A stretch of 64,000 nucleotides of DNA from Saccharomyces paradoxus (GCF_002079055.1 NC_047502.1:682001-746000); one strand, 5' to 3'. Shown: positions 37,882 to 47,480, counted from the first letter of the stretch. A program made the numbers and translations. The notes: generated from the letters alone by a model not told the origin.

Positions 37882-39171
37882 ATGGTAGAGGTGGAAGAAA
37901 AAAGTCAAGAAGTTGAGTATGTTGATCCATCGGTGAATAGGGTACCCAATTATGAGGTATCTGAAAAGGCATTTCTTTTGACACAATCAAAGCTTAGTAC
38001 CGAACAACGTAAGGAAGCAGCAAAGTTCGTCCTGGCCAAGGTTAGGGAGGAAGAAATGGCCCCTTATTATAAATACCTTTGCGAGGAATACCTTGTTGAG
38101 AACGGCGAATCAGACCTGGACCACGATGAAAAGTCAGGCTCTTCTAACGAATGGTTCAAGTTTGACCAGCAGCTATACAATGATCTGTGCAAAAAGAATG
38201 AAAGTAAGATTAAAGAGTTGAATGAAAAGATCCAGAAATTGGAAGAAGACGATGAGGGCGAACTAGAGCAAGCCCAAGCCTGGATTAATTTGGGTGAATA
38301 TTATGCACAAATTGGTGACAAAGATAATGCTGAAAAGACGTTAGGGAAATCACTATCGAAGGCTATCTCTACCGGGGCCAAAATTGATGTTATGCTAACA
38401 ATTGCAAGGCTAGGGTTCTTTTATAATGATCAGCTTTATGTCAAGGAGAAGTTGGAAGCAGTCAATTCCATGATTGAAAAAGGTGGTGACTGGGAGAGAA
38501 GAAATAGATATAAAACATACTATGGTATCCATTGCTTGGCCGTAAGAAATTTTAAAGAAGCGGCAAAGCTTTTGGTCGATTCTTTAGCGACCTTCACTTC
38601 TGTTGAATTAACTTCTTACGAAAGCATTGCCACATATGCATCGGTAACCGGCTTATTTACTTTGGAAAGGACAGACCTAAAATCTAAAGTCATTGATTCT
38701 CCAGAATTGTTATCTTTAATCTCAACAACAGCTGCGTTACAATCTATCTCGTCGTTAACAATTTCCCTCTATGCGTCCGATTATGCCAGTTATTTTCCTT
38801 ATCTTTTGGAAACATATGCGAATGTTTTGATTCCATGTAAATATTTGAATAAACATGCCGATTTCTTTGTTAGAGAAATGAGAAGAAAAGTTTACGCACA
38901 ATTGTTGGATTCATATAAGACTTTGTCGTTGAAATCTATGGCAAGCGCATTTGGTGTTTCTGTTGCATTCTTGGATAACGACCTGGGTAAATTTATTCCA
39001 AATAAGCAACTGAATTGCGTCATTGATAGAGTTAATGGGATCGTAGAGACAAACAGGCCAGATAACAAGAATGCTCAATACCATCTATTAGTTAAGCAAG
39101 GTGATGGCCTATTAACAAAATTACAAAAATATGGTGCAGCGGTGAGATTGACAGGGTCCGATCGCGTTTGA
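37882..39171 (+). CDS. RPN7: Rpn7, proteasome lid subunit
   Basis: Protein of 429 residues, full length. Rpn7 is a PCI-domain scaffold of the 19S lid. TPR-like helical repeats cover about 100-240, with AQAWINLGEYYAQIGDKDNAEKTLGKSL, and the PCI winged-helix region lies at about 270-390, ending RVNGIVETNRPDNKNAQYHLLVKQGD. The C-terminus contributes to the lid helical bundle. Start ATG has the usual A-rich leader (GGCAAAATGG). A PACE box upstream links it to PRE2 in this window. Confidence 0.98.
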   Translation: MVEVEEKSQEVEYVDPSVNRVPNYEVSEKAFLLTQSKLSTEQRKEAAKFVLAKVREEEMAPYYKYLCEEYLVENGESDLDHDEKSGSSNEWFKFDQQLYNDLCKKNESKIKELNEKIQKLEEDDEGELEQAQAWINLGEYYAQIGDKDNAEKTLGKSLSKAISTGAKIDVMLTIARLGFFYNDQLYVKEKLEAVNSMIEKGGDWERRNRYKTYYGIHCLAVRNFKEAAKLLVDSLATFTSVELTSYESIATYASVTGLFTLERTDLKSKVIDSPELLSLISTTAALQSISSLTISLYASDYASYFPYLLETYANVLIPCKYLNKHADFFVREMRRKVYAQLLDSYKTLSLKSMASAFGVSVAFLDNDLGKFIPNKQLNCVIDRVNGIVETNRPDNKNAQYHLLVKQGDGLLTKLQKYGAAVRLTGSDRV

Positions 39172-39385
39172 AGAATTTAGTTTATTTAGCAAGGCACATA
39201 ATTACATCAACATATATACATAGTTTGGATGCTCGAGTAATAATATTGAGAGGATGTGTGGAATGATTCAAGTCACAATATTGTAGACATCCTTTTTCCC
39301 CCGCAAAGATGGCGATCTTTTATAGTTTTCAAGCTTCAATGAAAAATTTTAATATTTAGTTAGAAATGTGCTCACTGCCCTTTTC

Positions 39386-39676
39386 ATGCTGGAAAAAAGT
39401 GTTCGTAAAAAAAAATACTGGGATCCAGCCGACGATATAGAATCAATAAAACTGAAATCGGTAATTCTACATAATGATTCCAAGCTTCTTCGTTCGTTCT
39501 ATATGTTTTTACTTAAATATTTTGAACCGTTAACGGATTTGACCAAGAAAAAAATTTTAGATTCTTCTTCTAAAAAGACCGTTGAAGTGAGTCGACTCTA
39601 CCAGCCGAAATTATATATTAGAGGGATCTGTAAAGACAAGAATGGCTGCAAAACTATAGTATTATTAACTGTTTAA
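39386..39676 (+). CDS. Small unassigned ORF between RPN7 and tRNA-Thr
   Basis: 96 codons from the ATG at 39386. The product is Lys-rich (MLEKSVRKKKYWDPADD at the start), with a hydrophobic helix LLRSFYMFLLKYF in the middle and a Cys pair near the end (ICKDKNGCKTIV). I do not recognise a domain. S. cerevisiae has a 70-residue uncharacterised gene, YPR108W-A, in this interval; I could not compare the sequences, so identity is by position only. The frame opens six codons earlier with GTG. The stop is 48 bases before the tRNA, so an mRNA would have to end next to or within it. It may be real, a decaying gene or chance. Confidence 0.45.
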   Translation: MLEKSVRKKKYWDPADDIESIKLKSVILHNDSKLLRSFYMFLLKYFEPLTDLTKKKILDSSSKKTVEVSRLYQPKLYIRGICKDKNGCKTIVLLTV

Positions 39677-39724
39677 TAGGGTTATATATATCACAAGTTT
39701 TATTGCAGATCTTGCAATCTTAAG

Positions 39725-39796
39725 GCCTCCTTAGCTTAGTGGTAGAGCGTTGCACTTGTAATGCAAAGGTCGTTAGTTCAATTCTGACAGGTGGCA
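39725..39796 (+). tRNA. tRNA-Thr(UGU)
   Basis: 72 bases and no intron. The anticodon stem TTGCA/TGCAA is perfect and the loop CTTGTAA gives anticodon TGT (39757-39759), reading ACA. The T arm GTTAG-TTCAATT-CTGAC folds with one G-U pair. The acceptor stem GCCTCCT/AGGTGGC has one U-U mismatch at position 4-69; A73 is the discriminator. The A box TAGCTTAGTGG is at 39732-39742 and a B box AGTTCAATTCT at 39775-39785. A run of six T at 39800-39805 is the Pol III terminator. No Ty LTR lies in the flanks. Confidence 0.97.
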
Positions 39797-40126
39797 TTAT
39801 TTTTTGGTGCTCAAAATTCATATATTACATCCTTTTATGGCAAAGAATTTAGCAGAGTATTTTATTTAAGTTTAAAATTCTTTTATGAGTATGCTGCTTT
39901 TATTCACAATGAAGTATTATCCTCCTTTTCTGTAGTGGTTGAAGGGAAATCATATATAACGAAACACAATTAAATCCTTTTGAGTTCACATTATCCCGCC
40001 CTCTTAAAATATCTTCGAGTAAAAACTAAAACTGTGGAAAGTCTAAAAATATCAACCAGGCTATTTAGCATCCGTTGACAGGCCTTAATCAAATTAATCT
40101 ATGTCTTTAATAAGGCCAGTATAATA
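39797..40126. other. Intergenic region tRNA-Thr to GLD1
   Basis: After the Pol III terminator this 330-base AT-rich stretch serves as the GLD1 upstream region. tRNA flanks are the usual landing place of yeast Ty elements, but no LTR end or target duplication is visible. Confidence 0.5.
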
Positions 40127-41008
40127 ATGGATAATTTTGAAAGTGCTGAAGAAAATTTAACTATAGGAAACAAACGAGTGTACGAACTACGAAAAAGGAA
40201 CTTCCAGAGAAATTTGGTAAATAATTTGAGCTTTCTCGGGTATGTTTTAATATCATTGGAATATATTAAGTATGATCGTACCATCTGGACGCTTATAGCA
40301 AGAGCAATAGTGCAATCTCTCATAAGCTCCCCTTTTCCGAGTGATGCTAAGTTACGTAGGCTAGCCACCGTTGGTGCAGAGAATAATACCACGGCTGTTG
40401 CAACACTTCCAGGAGGTAGATCTATCAGGTTTCCTGGAATGTTTAGGACAGAAGCGCTTTATAATCCCTCTAATGAAGCTGAACAACAAGACCATGGTGA
40501 TGCCGCTATTGTTTCTATGAAAAAGCAAATCCGGAAGTTCTTGTTCCATGGCTGCTTATCGTTGAATATGCTCTTCATAATTTTAACTATATTATTCCCA
40601 ATCGATTTTCTAGAACCATTGAGCGGTAACGAGCCAGTAGATGATGGCCCTAAAAATACTCCCTCACCTTTTTCCAATTCAGATGGTCTACTTTTGGGTG
40701 AGAGAAGAGGAGGGCTTTTCCTACAGATGATCGGAGAACGATTGCCGAAGAGCAATTTTTCAGGGAATTTTGGGCTGGTAATGTTTGAATTTAGCATACT
40801 TATTGTACAGTTCACATTATTCTCACTGACGTGTGTTGTATTGGCAGATTTGGATTTTGAAGAGCCAGAAAGACTGGACCCTTTAAAAAGTGATGGCTAC
40901 GATGGTTCTGTAATAGTTGCACGAATACCGTTAAATAAAACTTTGGATGCCATTTTAGATGATAGCAATATTGATGATAATAATGAGAATTCTAGCAATT
41001 CTGTTTAA
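40127..41008 (+). CDS. GLD1: Gld1, Golgi-specific membrane subunit of the Tul1 (Dsc) ubiquitin ligase
   Basis: Protein of 293 residues, ortholog of YPR109W. Gld1 belongs to the DUF1746/Dsc4 group and directs the Tul1 E3 complex to Golgi and endosomes, while Vld1 directs it to the vacuole. Three hydrophobic segments are visible: about 27-46 ([16 protein letters not shown]), 138-160 ([21 protein letters not shown]) and 223-245 ([23 protein letters not shown]). A polar loop lies between, and the C-terminus is Asp/Asn-rich. The family role is known; localisation cannot be read here. Confidence 0.92.
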   Translation: MDNFESAEENLTIGNKRVYELRKRNFQRNLVNNLSFLGYVLISLEYIKYDRTIWTLIARAIVQSLISSPFPSDAKLRRLATVGAENNTTAVATLPGGRSIRFPGMFRTEALYNPSNEAEQQDHGDAAIVSMKKQIRKFLFHGCLSLNMLFIILTILFPIDFLEPLSGNEPVDDGPKNTPSPFSNSDGLLLGERRGGLFLQMIGERLPKSNFSGNFGLVMFEFSILIVQFTLFSLTCVVLADLDFEEPERLDPLKSDGYDGSVIVARIPLNKTLDAILDDSNIDDNNENSSNSV

Positions 41009-41285
41009 ATAGTATACATACACAGATGCGGCTAGATAAATAGCATGCCTATAAAGGGGTAATACAAATTGCTGTTACCGGTACTATTTTATAGAGAGTT
41101 ACATTTACATATATCATTCTATTACATTTTCTTATCTATGACGATTAGGTGCTCGTATCTTTATTGTAGCATTTGTCAATTCTACTAACAATGGACGAAA
41201 AGCTTATATTGAGATAGAGATCCTGAGTTAAGTATTTTAATAATTTTCTCAAGCTGTGTTTTTTTAAATAATATGCAAAGTAGGA

Positions 41286-42293
41286 TTATTGAGTAATTGG
41301 ACAGTTTTTCAAGTACTCAGCTTTATTTTTCAAAATTCTAACGGACTTGAAAAATATTTCTTCTGGTGTCATGGCACCAGCGCTTTCTACGTTGAAGATA
41401 AAGTGGTTTCTAACTCTCCCTAATTTGACTTTATCAGCAAACTCTTCGTATCTTAAAACTTCTCTGGAAACTGTATCCTTTCTAGCATCTTTAACATAAG
41501 CTTCATCTGAACTCTCATCAATGCCAATGACACCTGGTGGGAAGCATTTTTGGAACCTTTTAGCACTTTCACCTTTGATTTGCTGTAGGATATTGATTTG
41601 AGGTAATAATCTATAAGAAGCGGTGGAAACTGGTGAAAATTTAGCATGATCACCACCAATACCTAAAATGCAATGTGCCTTCAACGAAATTTCTTGACCA
41701 GGCCTTAGTTTGGCTAATAAGATATCAGGATCAGCTGGAACAACTGGACAATTAGCAAAGGTAGTAGATTGTCTACCCTGGGGTTCAAACTTCAAATCAC
41801 GAGCATAGACATGGGCATTATTATATAGTTCCTTGGGATCTGTAGATCCCTTTGGTGCATCTGGATTCCTTGTGCATTTCACGTTCAAACTCAAAACGAT
41901 AGTATTTTCATCCGTAAACTTTTCATCGTCCGGCAAATTACTATCAACCCATGTGAGCATATCTGGATCAACTTTCAATGGAACCAAACCTATTCTATGA
42001 GCTAAAACCTCATCTTGGATGACAGATGTGTTGTTAAAAAAATAAACGTATTCAGCAGCCACAGATGGAACTTCAGAAATCATTATACGACGAAAGGCAT
42101 TTGCAATTGATGTGTCAATGTTTATCAAATCGAAATTTGCTTCTCTTGCATCTAATGACGAAATATTAACTTCGAAGCCCTCTCTAAATTTCTCCACATC
42201 CCACTCATTTTCTGCATCCTTCGAAAAACCAGGAAAATCCGTGGAGGTTGTATTCGTTACACGGTTGTATTCAATACCCACAATATTTGACAT
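41286..42293 (-). CDS. RPC40: Rpc40 (AC40), shared subunit of RNA polymerases I and III
   Basis: Protein of 335 residues, full length. With Rpc19 it forms the assembly platform equal to the bacterial alpha dimer. The alpha motif is clear: IDTSIANAFRRIMISEVPSVAAEYVYFFNNTSVIQDEVLAHRIGLVPL (residues about 58-105). The inserted domain with ARDLKFEPQGRQ follows, and the dimer half ends FNVESAGAMTPEEIFFKSVRILKNKAEYL. PAC and RRPE elements stand upstream, as expected for a polymerase I/III gene. Confidence 0.98.
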   Translation of the reverse strand: MSNIVGIEYNRVTNTTSTDFPGFSKDAENEWDVEKFREGFEVNISSLDAREANFDLINIDTSIANAFRRIMISEVPSVAAEYVYFFNNTSVIQDEVLAHRIGLVPLKVDPDMLTWVDSNLPDDEKFTDENTIVLSLNVKCTRNPDAPKGSTDPKELYNNAHVYARDLKFEPQGRQSTTFANCPVVPADPDILLAKLRPGQEISLKAHCILGIGGDHAKFSPVSTASYRLLPQINILQQIKGESAKRFQKCFPPGVIGIDESSDEAYVKDARKDTVSREVLRYEEFADKVKLGRVRNHFIFNVESAGAMTPEEIFFKSVRILKNKAEYLKNCPITQ

Positions 42294-42371
42294 ACCTGCT
42301 TTTGCCTACTTTCTTTCATACACTTGGTACCTGTTATTTTTACGTAGTATGAGTGAAATTTTTCTTCTAAA

Positions 42372-42404
42372 CTCATCGCAATATTTTTTTCACAAAATTT
42401 TTAT
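42372..42404 (-). promoter_or_regulatory. PAC and RRPE elements, RPC40 promoter
   Basis: On the minus strand 42379-42372 reads GCGATGAG, continuing TT, a full PAC motif. Just upstream of it, near 42393-42404, lies a TAAAAATTTT-type RRPE. PAC with RRPE is the known pair of Dot6/Tod6 and Stb3 at ribosome biogenesis genes. PAC is about 80 bases before the RPC40 ATG. Confidence 0.85.
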
Positions 42405-42604
42405 GAATAAAAATCATTCTAAACGGAATACATAATATTTCAATATAAGTCTTGGTGTATTTGTTTGTAGCAGAGGACACATTACAAGCATGGGGCGATG
42501 CAACAGTTCGTCCTCAAGGTTATAGAACCAAAAATAAGCATGCCTCTCGATTAATTTTCACACTTATGCATCAAGATCACATTTGTTTGTCTCCAATTTG
42601 ATGG

Positions 42605-42617
42605 CCACCCATACACC
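42605..42617 (+). promoter_or_regulatory. Rap1-like site upstream of DBF20
   Basis: CCACCCATACACC matches the Rap1 consensus ACACCCATACAYY at 12 of 13 positions. It lies about 150 bases before the DBF20 ATG. Binding is an inference. Confidence 0.45.
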
Positions 42618-42759
42618 ACATACAATGTTCAGAGAATAAACACAAATCAATGTACCTTTAGTTGGCTAAATCACAGATCATGATGAACTGTACAGTTGCA
42701 ACAGACTTTCCAAGAATTATTAATAACCTTGAATCATAGTCAACAATAATTTAGGGATC

Positions 42760-44454
42760 ATGTTTTCACGAAGCGATCGGGAAGTTGACGACTTGACTGG
42801 TAATATGAGCCATTTGGGTTTTCATGATCTGAATATCCCTAAACCTACTTCTCCAAAGGTGCAATATATGCCTGCTAGAAAGAGCGAAAATGGAAGACTA
42901 CCTCCTGAACCTTCAAGACCATATAAGCCGTGTGATTCGAATGACCAAAATACCTCCAAGACGCGCATTTCTTTGAATCACTCACCGAAGAAACTACCCA
43001 AGGACTTTCATGAACGTGCTTCCCAAAACAAGACCCAGAGAGTCGTTAACGTATGCCAACTTTACTTCCTCGACTATTACTGTGACATGTTTGATTACGT
43101 GATCAGTAGAAGACAACGTACGAAGCAGGTGCTGAGATATCTCGAGCAGGAGAGAAGTGTCAAAAATGTTTCTAATAAGGTTTTGAATGAAGAATGGGGT
43201 TTGTATTTGCAAAGAGAACACGAAGTACTAAGAAAAAGGAGGTTGAAACCTAAACACAAAGATTTCCAGATATTGACACAAGTCGGACAAGGTGGGTATG
43301 GACAAGTTTATCTCGCAAAGAAGAAGGATAGCGATGAAATTTGTGCTTTAAAAATATTGAACAAGAAACTTTTATTCAAACTGAACGAGACGAATCACGT
43401 CCTTACTGAAAGAGATATACTAACAACAACTAGGTCAGACTGGCTTGTGAAGCTGCTTTATGCATTTCAAGATTCAGAGAGCCTATATTTAGCAATGGAA
43501 TTTGTACCTGGCGGTGATTTTCGTACGTTGTTAATCAATACAAGGATATTGAAGAGCGGTCACGCTAGGTTCTATATTAGCGAAATGTTTTGTGCCGTGA
43601 ACTCATTGCATGAGCTTGGTTACACTCACCGAGATCTAAAACCAGAGAATTTCTTGGTCGATGCTAAAGGGCATATTAAGCTGACGGATTTTGGCCTAGC
43701 AGCAGGAACCGTATCAAATGAAAGAATTGAAAGCATGAAGATGCGCTTAGAAGAAGTAAAGAATTTAGAATTTCCTGCTTTCACAGAAAGGTCTATTGAG
43801 GATAGAAGGAAAATATACCACAAGATGAAGAAGACAGAAATTAATTACGCTAACTCCATGGTTGGTTCGCCTGATTATATGGCGTTAGAAGTTCTTGAAG
43901 GCAAGAAATACGATTTTACAGTGGATTATTGGTCATTAGGTTGTATGCTTTTCGAAAGTTTGGTTGGATATACACCTTTTAGTGGTTCTTCTATAAATGA
44001 AACTTACGAAAATTTAAGATATTGGAAAAAAACTTTAAGAAGGCCCCGTACTGAGGATGGGAGGGCAGCGTTCTCGGACAGAACCTGGGATTTAATCATA
44101 AGGCTGATAGCTGACCCCATTAACAGAGTACGATCTTTCGAACAGGTTTGCAAAATGCCCTATTTCGCCGAAATCAACTTTGAAACCTTGAGAACAAATT
44201 CGCCGCCATTCATTCCCCAATTAGATGATGAAACAGATGCAGGCTATTTCGATGATTTTACAAATGAAGAAGACATGGCGAAATATGCGGACGTCTTCAA
44301 AAGACAGAATAAACTGTCTGCAATGGTTGATGATTCTGCAGTAGATTCTAAACTTGTTGGGTTTACTTTTAGACATAGAGATGGCAAACAAGGTTCGAGC
44401 GGGATACTCTACAATGGTTCAGAACATTCTGACCCCTTTTCAACTTTTTATTAA
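42760..44454 (+). CDS. DBF20: Dbf20, mitotic exit kinase of the NDR/LATS family
   Basis: Protein of 564 residues. Dbf20 is the paralog of Dbf2 and binds Mob1 in the mitotic exit network. The Mob1-binding helical segment is at about 90-150 (QRVVNVCQLYFLDYYCDMFDYVISRRQRTKQVL). The kinase domain starts at about 168: VGQGGYGQVYLAKKK, CALKILNK, catalytic H290-R291-D292, DFG starting at D310. The long insert between DFG and the activation loop GSPDYMALEVLEG is typical of this AGC subgroup. The hydrophobic motif lies in GYFDDFTNEEDMAKY near the end. Dbf2 lies elsewhere in the genome; synteny here points to Dbf20. Confidence 0.96.
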   Translation: MFSRSDREVDDLTGNMSHLGFHDLNIPKPTSPKVQYMPARKSENGRLPPEPSRPYKPCDSNDQNTSKTRISLNHSPKKLPKDFHERASQNKTQRVVNVCQLYFLDYYCDMFDYVISRRQRTKQVLRYLEQERSVKNVSNKVLNEEWGLYLQREHEVLRKRRLKPKHKDFQILTQVGQGGYGQVYLAKKKDSDEICALKILNKKLLFKLNETNHVLTERDILTTTRSDWLVKLLYAFQDSESLYLAMEFVPGGDFRTLLINTRILKSGHARFYISEMFCAVNSLHELGYTHRDLKPENFLVDAKGHIKLTDFGLAAGTVSNERIESMKMRLEEVKNLEFPAFTERSIEDRRKIYHKMKKTEINYANSMVGSPDYMALEVLEGKKYDFTVDYWSLGCMLFESLVGYTPFSGSSINETYENLRYWKKTLRRPRTEDGRAAFSDRTWDLIIRLIADPINRVRSFEQVCKMPYFAEINFETLRTNSPPFIPQLDDETDAGYFDDFTNEEDMAKYADVFKRQNKLSAMVDDSAVDSKLVGFTFRHRDGKQGSSGILYNGSEHSDPFSTFY

Positions 44455-44695
44455 AACTATGCCCTTATGATTTAATTTATAAAACATTATAATGCATTGA
44501 CAAGAGCAGAAGTGCACTTACATTACAGAAAATAACGAAAACGAGGCAACGCATAATTTTTTGAACCTTGCAATATATTTTTTGGGATGAGATATTTTTA
44601 GAAAGTTTCATGCTATTAAAGTAGTAATATGATTTATATATTTATAAATAAAATGTAGAATAGGAAAAAAAATACGGGTCATTCTATAGGATAAA

Positions 44696-47359
44696 CTAAA
44701 AACCTTCATTTTCTTCATCATCCATGTCTAGTTTCTTTCTACCACCCCTATTTCTTAAAGCTGCCATCTCATTAGTGGCAACTTGCTTTCTAACCTTCTT
44801 TGTCATCCTCGCTATTTCTTCTTCCGCGTCGACTGCATCTTCTTCTGCATATTGCATTACCAATCTACGACCCAGTAAATGGACACCGTGAAGTTGATCC
44901 ATAGCATTTTCTGCTTCCTTTGGTAATAAAAATTCTACAAACGCAAAACCTCTTGCGGACTTATCGAACTTCTTTGGAACTCTAACGGACTTTAATTGAC
45001 CAAAAGAATTGAATAATTCGAAAACGTCCTTTCTAGTAGCTTCAAATGGTAGATTCTTAACAATAATTTTACCACTTTTCTTATTGGATTTAGCCTTTTT
45101 GTTACCGTTTTGAGAGGCTTGTCTATGAGATAACTTCAATTGAATTTTATGACCATCAATTACAGTGCCATCCATTGCGGCTATTACGGCATTAGCCTGT
45201 TCTTTAGTCCTGAATTCTACAAACCCGAACCCCATGGACAAAGTCTTGCCTTGATGTTTTGGATCAGGTTTCGTCTTCACCTGGGCAACAACAAATCCAG
45301 TGAACGCTTTGAACCTATCGGTAAGGTTTTGGTTCGTGGTGGAAAAGTTGAGATTCTTGATAAAGACTGACACAGTTGGACCATCAATAACATCTTCATC
45401 ATGTATAGCTGATGACTCCTCATCTATATCCTTGTTTGTTTCCATTAAATCATTCGACGAAGGTTTTATCTCTACCGGTTTCTCTTCTTCCCTTGCAGAA
45501 GTGTTATTTATCAAATCATCGGCCTCAGCCGGCTTAGTGAAACAATCCTTAGGTCCCTTTTCCAAATATATTATACCGTCCTTAAATCTCTTATATGATA
45601 GTTTAGTGAAAGCTGCCCTTGCAGAGGTTGCGTCCCTGAATTGAACTATAGCGATTGTACCAGCTGATGGCATGAGCAACCTTTCCAATTTACCATATGG
45701 CAAAAACATTTCGCCAAGTTCTTCTCTAGTTGTCCCAAAGGGGAAATTTTTCACTAATATCACTTTATCGTCTCTTTGATTTGTAGATTTCAACTGTGAA
45801 AACTTGGTCAAATCAACACCTTTAGATTCAAAATATTTTCTAACGTCACCAATAACGTGGGCTTCAGCTAAAGCCTGTTTAACAGCTGAACTTGAGCTTT
45901 CAGCATCGATCAATTGAGATTTTTCTAAACCCAATTTGGCTGCCACACTATCCAAAACAGCATCTTGGTTCATATATAAGGAGTTCCAAGAAAATGTTTG
46001 TCTGGATGCGGCTGCCTTTCTTTTCAAATCCTTTTGCTTTTTCAATGGCATATTCTTTAAATCAAATTCGTCTAATCTATGATTCTTTTTTTCTTCACCA
46101 GGAAGAATATGTAATAGTCTTCCTTGAAAAATTTGTTTATCCAATTCAACATAGGCGTTCACTGCACTCTTAGGTTCTTTGAATAGAACGTATGCGAATC
46201 CCTTGGATTGACCAGTCCTGGTATCCAAAGCCACATGAACTTCTTCTAACTCTCCGAACGGACTAAACAGTTTCTTGAAATCTTCTTCTTTGGAAGTGTA
46301 CAAAATATTACGTAAGAATAGACGCCCAGTTTGATTGATTTTTTCAATGGCCCGTTCTTCGTCGGTCTTTTGTTGAACTATAGGCTCTGGTTGTTCCTCT
46401 TCCTTGGCATCGAGACTTTCATTTTGTTCAGTACTGTATGATAATGACTTTTCTCTTTCTTCCGCTTCACTTTCTTTGATTCTTACACGACGTTGTTTGA
46501 ACCAATCCAAGTCAGAAACCTTTTCATCTTGGGCAAGATTTCTCCTGCTCTCATTTTCTGCCTCGTCATTATTAGTATCATCATTAACTAGACCTGTATC
46601 GGCATCTGTCAAATTGCTCAAACTTATCATCTTTTCTTCCTCTTCGGCCTCTCCTTGATCTTCATCCCTGTTGGAATTGAGAGCCGAATACTCGTCGTCA
46701 CTTTCATTGTCAATGATCAAATTTGGTGCCTCCTCTTTACTGTTCTCTCCCTTCAAAGCTAATGCATGGGCCAGTAGGGAGTTCCCCTGCACGCTGGGCT
46801 CCTCTTCTCCCCCTTTTTGTTCTTTGTCCTCTATGCTTTTGTCAATACCCACCTTTTCCCATGATGTGACTTGTGAGCTTGGCTTCATAGTCTCCATGAA
46901 CTCTTGCAATTGCTTGTTCTTACGAATCTCGTCGTCAATGTTGCGGTGCTTATTTTCATCCAATTTCATTTTCTTTCGATTTTCCTCCTGCAGCAACCTT
47001 TCCTCCTTTTCTCTAAACCTTTTCAAGGCTTCTCTTCTCTTTTCCTTCATGGGCTGCGGAACTCTTGGATCTGCAAAACTTTTGGCCATAGAAACCTCTA
47101 TCTTGGATGTGTTGACAAAACTGCCATTGAAGTACTCAACAGCATCAAAAGCATCCTCCTCATTACGGTATCCAATAAATCCAAACCTTCTACTCTCCCC
47201 ATTCCTATCTCTAAGAATTTTAACATCGGTTATGAGGTCTGGACCGCTGCCGTTAACTGCTTGATGGGAATGTTTCTGACGCAACCTCTTTGTAAAATGC
47301 TCCTTGAGATTGTCATCTGTCAAGTAGACGGGTAAACCCTTAACAATAATACGAGACAT
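44696..47359 (-). CDS. MRD1: Mrd1, multi-RRM factor for 18S rRNA processing
   Basis: Protein of 887 residues, the known length. Mrd1 binds the 35S pre-rRNA and is needed for early cleavages that release 18S. Five RRM domains can be placed: about 2-95, 342-420, 528-605, 660-745 and 762-840, each with RNP2/RNP1-type strands (for example FLRNILY with GFAYVLF, and IIVKNLPF with GFAFVEF). Acidic, Lys-rich linkers separate RRM1 and RRM2 (about 110-330). It is divergent from PIS1; PAC repeats and an RRPE lie in its promoter. Confidence 0.97.
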   Translation of the reverse strand: MSRIIVKGLPVYLTDDNLKEHFTKRLRQKHSHQAVNGSGPDLITDVKILRDRNGESRRFGFIGYRNEEDAFDAVEYFNGSFVNTSKIEVSMAKSFADPRVPQPMKEKRREALKRFREKEERLLQEENRKKMKLDENKHRNIDDEIRKNKQLQEFMETMKPSSQVTSWEKVGIDKSIEDKEQKGGEEEPSVQGNSLLAHALALKGENSKEEAPNLIIDNESDDEYSALNSNRDEDQGEAEEEEKMISLSNLTDADTGLVNDDTNNDEAENESRRNLAQDEKVSDLDWFKQRRVRIKESEAEEREKSLSYSTEQNESLDAKEEEQPEPIVQQKTDEERAIEKINQTGRLFLRNILYTSKEEDFKKLFSPFGELEEVHVALDTRTGQSKGFAYVLFKEPKSAVNAYVELDKQIFQGRLLHILPGEEKKNHRLDEFDLKNMPLKKQKDLKRKAAASRQTFSWNSLYMNQDAVLDSVAAKLGLEKSQLIDAESSSSAVKQALAEAHVIGDVRKYFESKGVDLTKFSQLKSTNQRDDKVILVKNFPFGTTREELGEMFLPYGKLERLLMPSAGTIAIVQFRDATSARAAFTKLSYKRFKDGIIYLEKGPKDCFTKPAEADDLINNTSAREEEKPVEIKPSSNDLMETNKDIDEESSAIHDEDVIDGPTVSVFIKNLNFSTTNQNLTDRFKAFTGFVVAQVKTKPDPKHQGKTLSMGFGFVEFRTKEQANAVIAAMDGTVIDGHKIQLKLSHRQASQNGNKKAKSNKKSGKIIVKNLPFEATRKDVFELFNSFGQLKSVRVPKKFDKSARGFAFVEFLLPKEAENAMDQLHGVHLLGRRLVMQYAEEDAVDAEEEIARMTKKVRKQVATNEMAALRNRGGRKKLDMDDEENEGF

Positions 47360-47429
47360 ATCGGTTTTAATACCTTATTTTTGAGGCTCAAATATGTCTT
47401 AGTCCAGTTGCAGTTTCTGCATACAAACC

Positions 47430-47480
47430 ACCGATGAGATGAGATGAGATGAGCTCTAAATTTCTATAAAATTTTTTTCA
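47430..47480 (-). promoter_or_regulatory. Tandem PAC-core repeat and RRPE, MRD1 promoter
   Basis: The plus strand at about 47433-47452 reads four overlapping GATGA units (5-base tandem repeat GATGA), ending in GATGAGCT. GATGAG is the core of the PAC motif, here in the reverse sense relative to MRD1. At about 47468-47480 AAAATTTTTTTCA is the inverse of an RRPE-type TGAAAAAATTTT. Both lie 75-120 bases before the MRD1 ATG. Confidence 0.75.

Noticed and set aside
39791-39973. 60-codon frame starting inside tRNA-Thr
   Set aside because: It begins with GTG in the tRNA acceptor stem and runs through the Pol III terminator.
39172-40126. Possible solo LTR near the tRNA
   Set aside because: I looked for TGTTGG-type ends and sigma or delta-like stretches on both strands and saw none.
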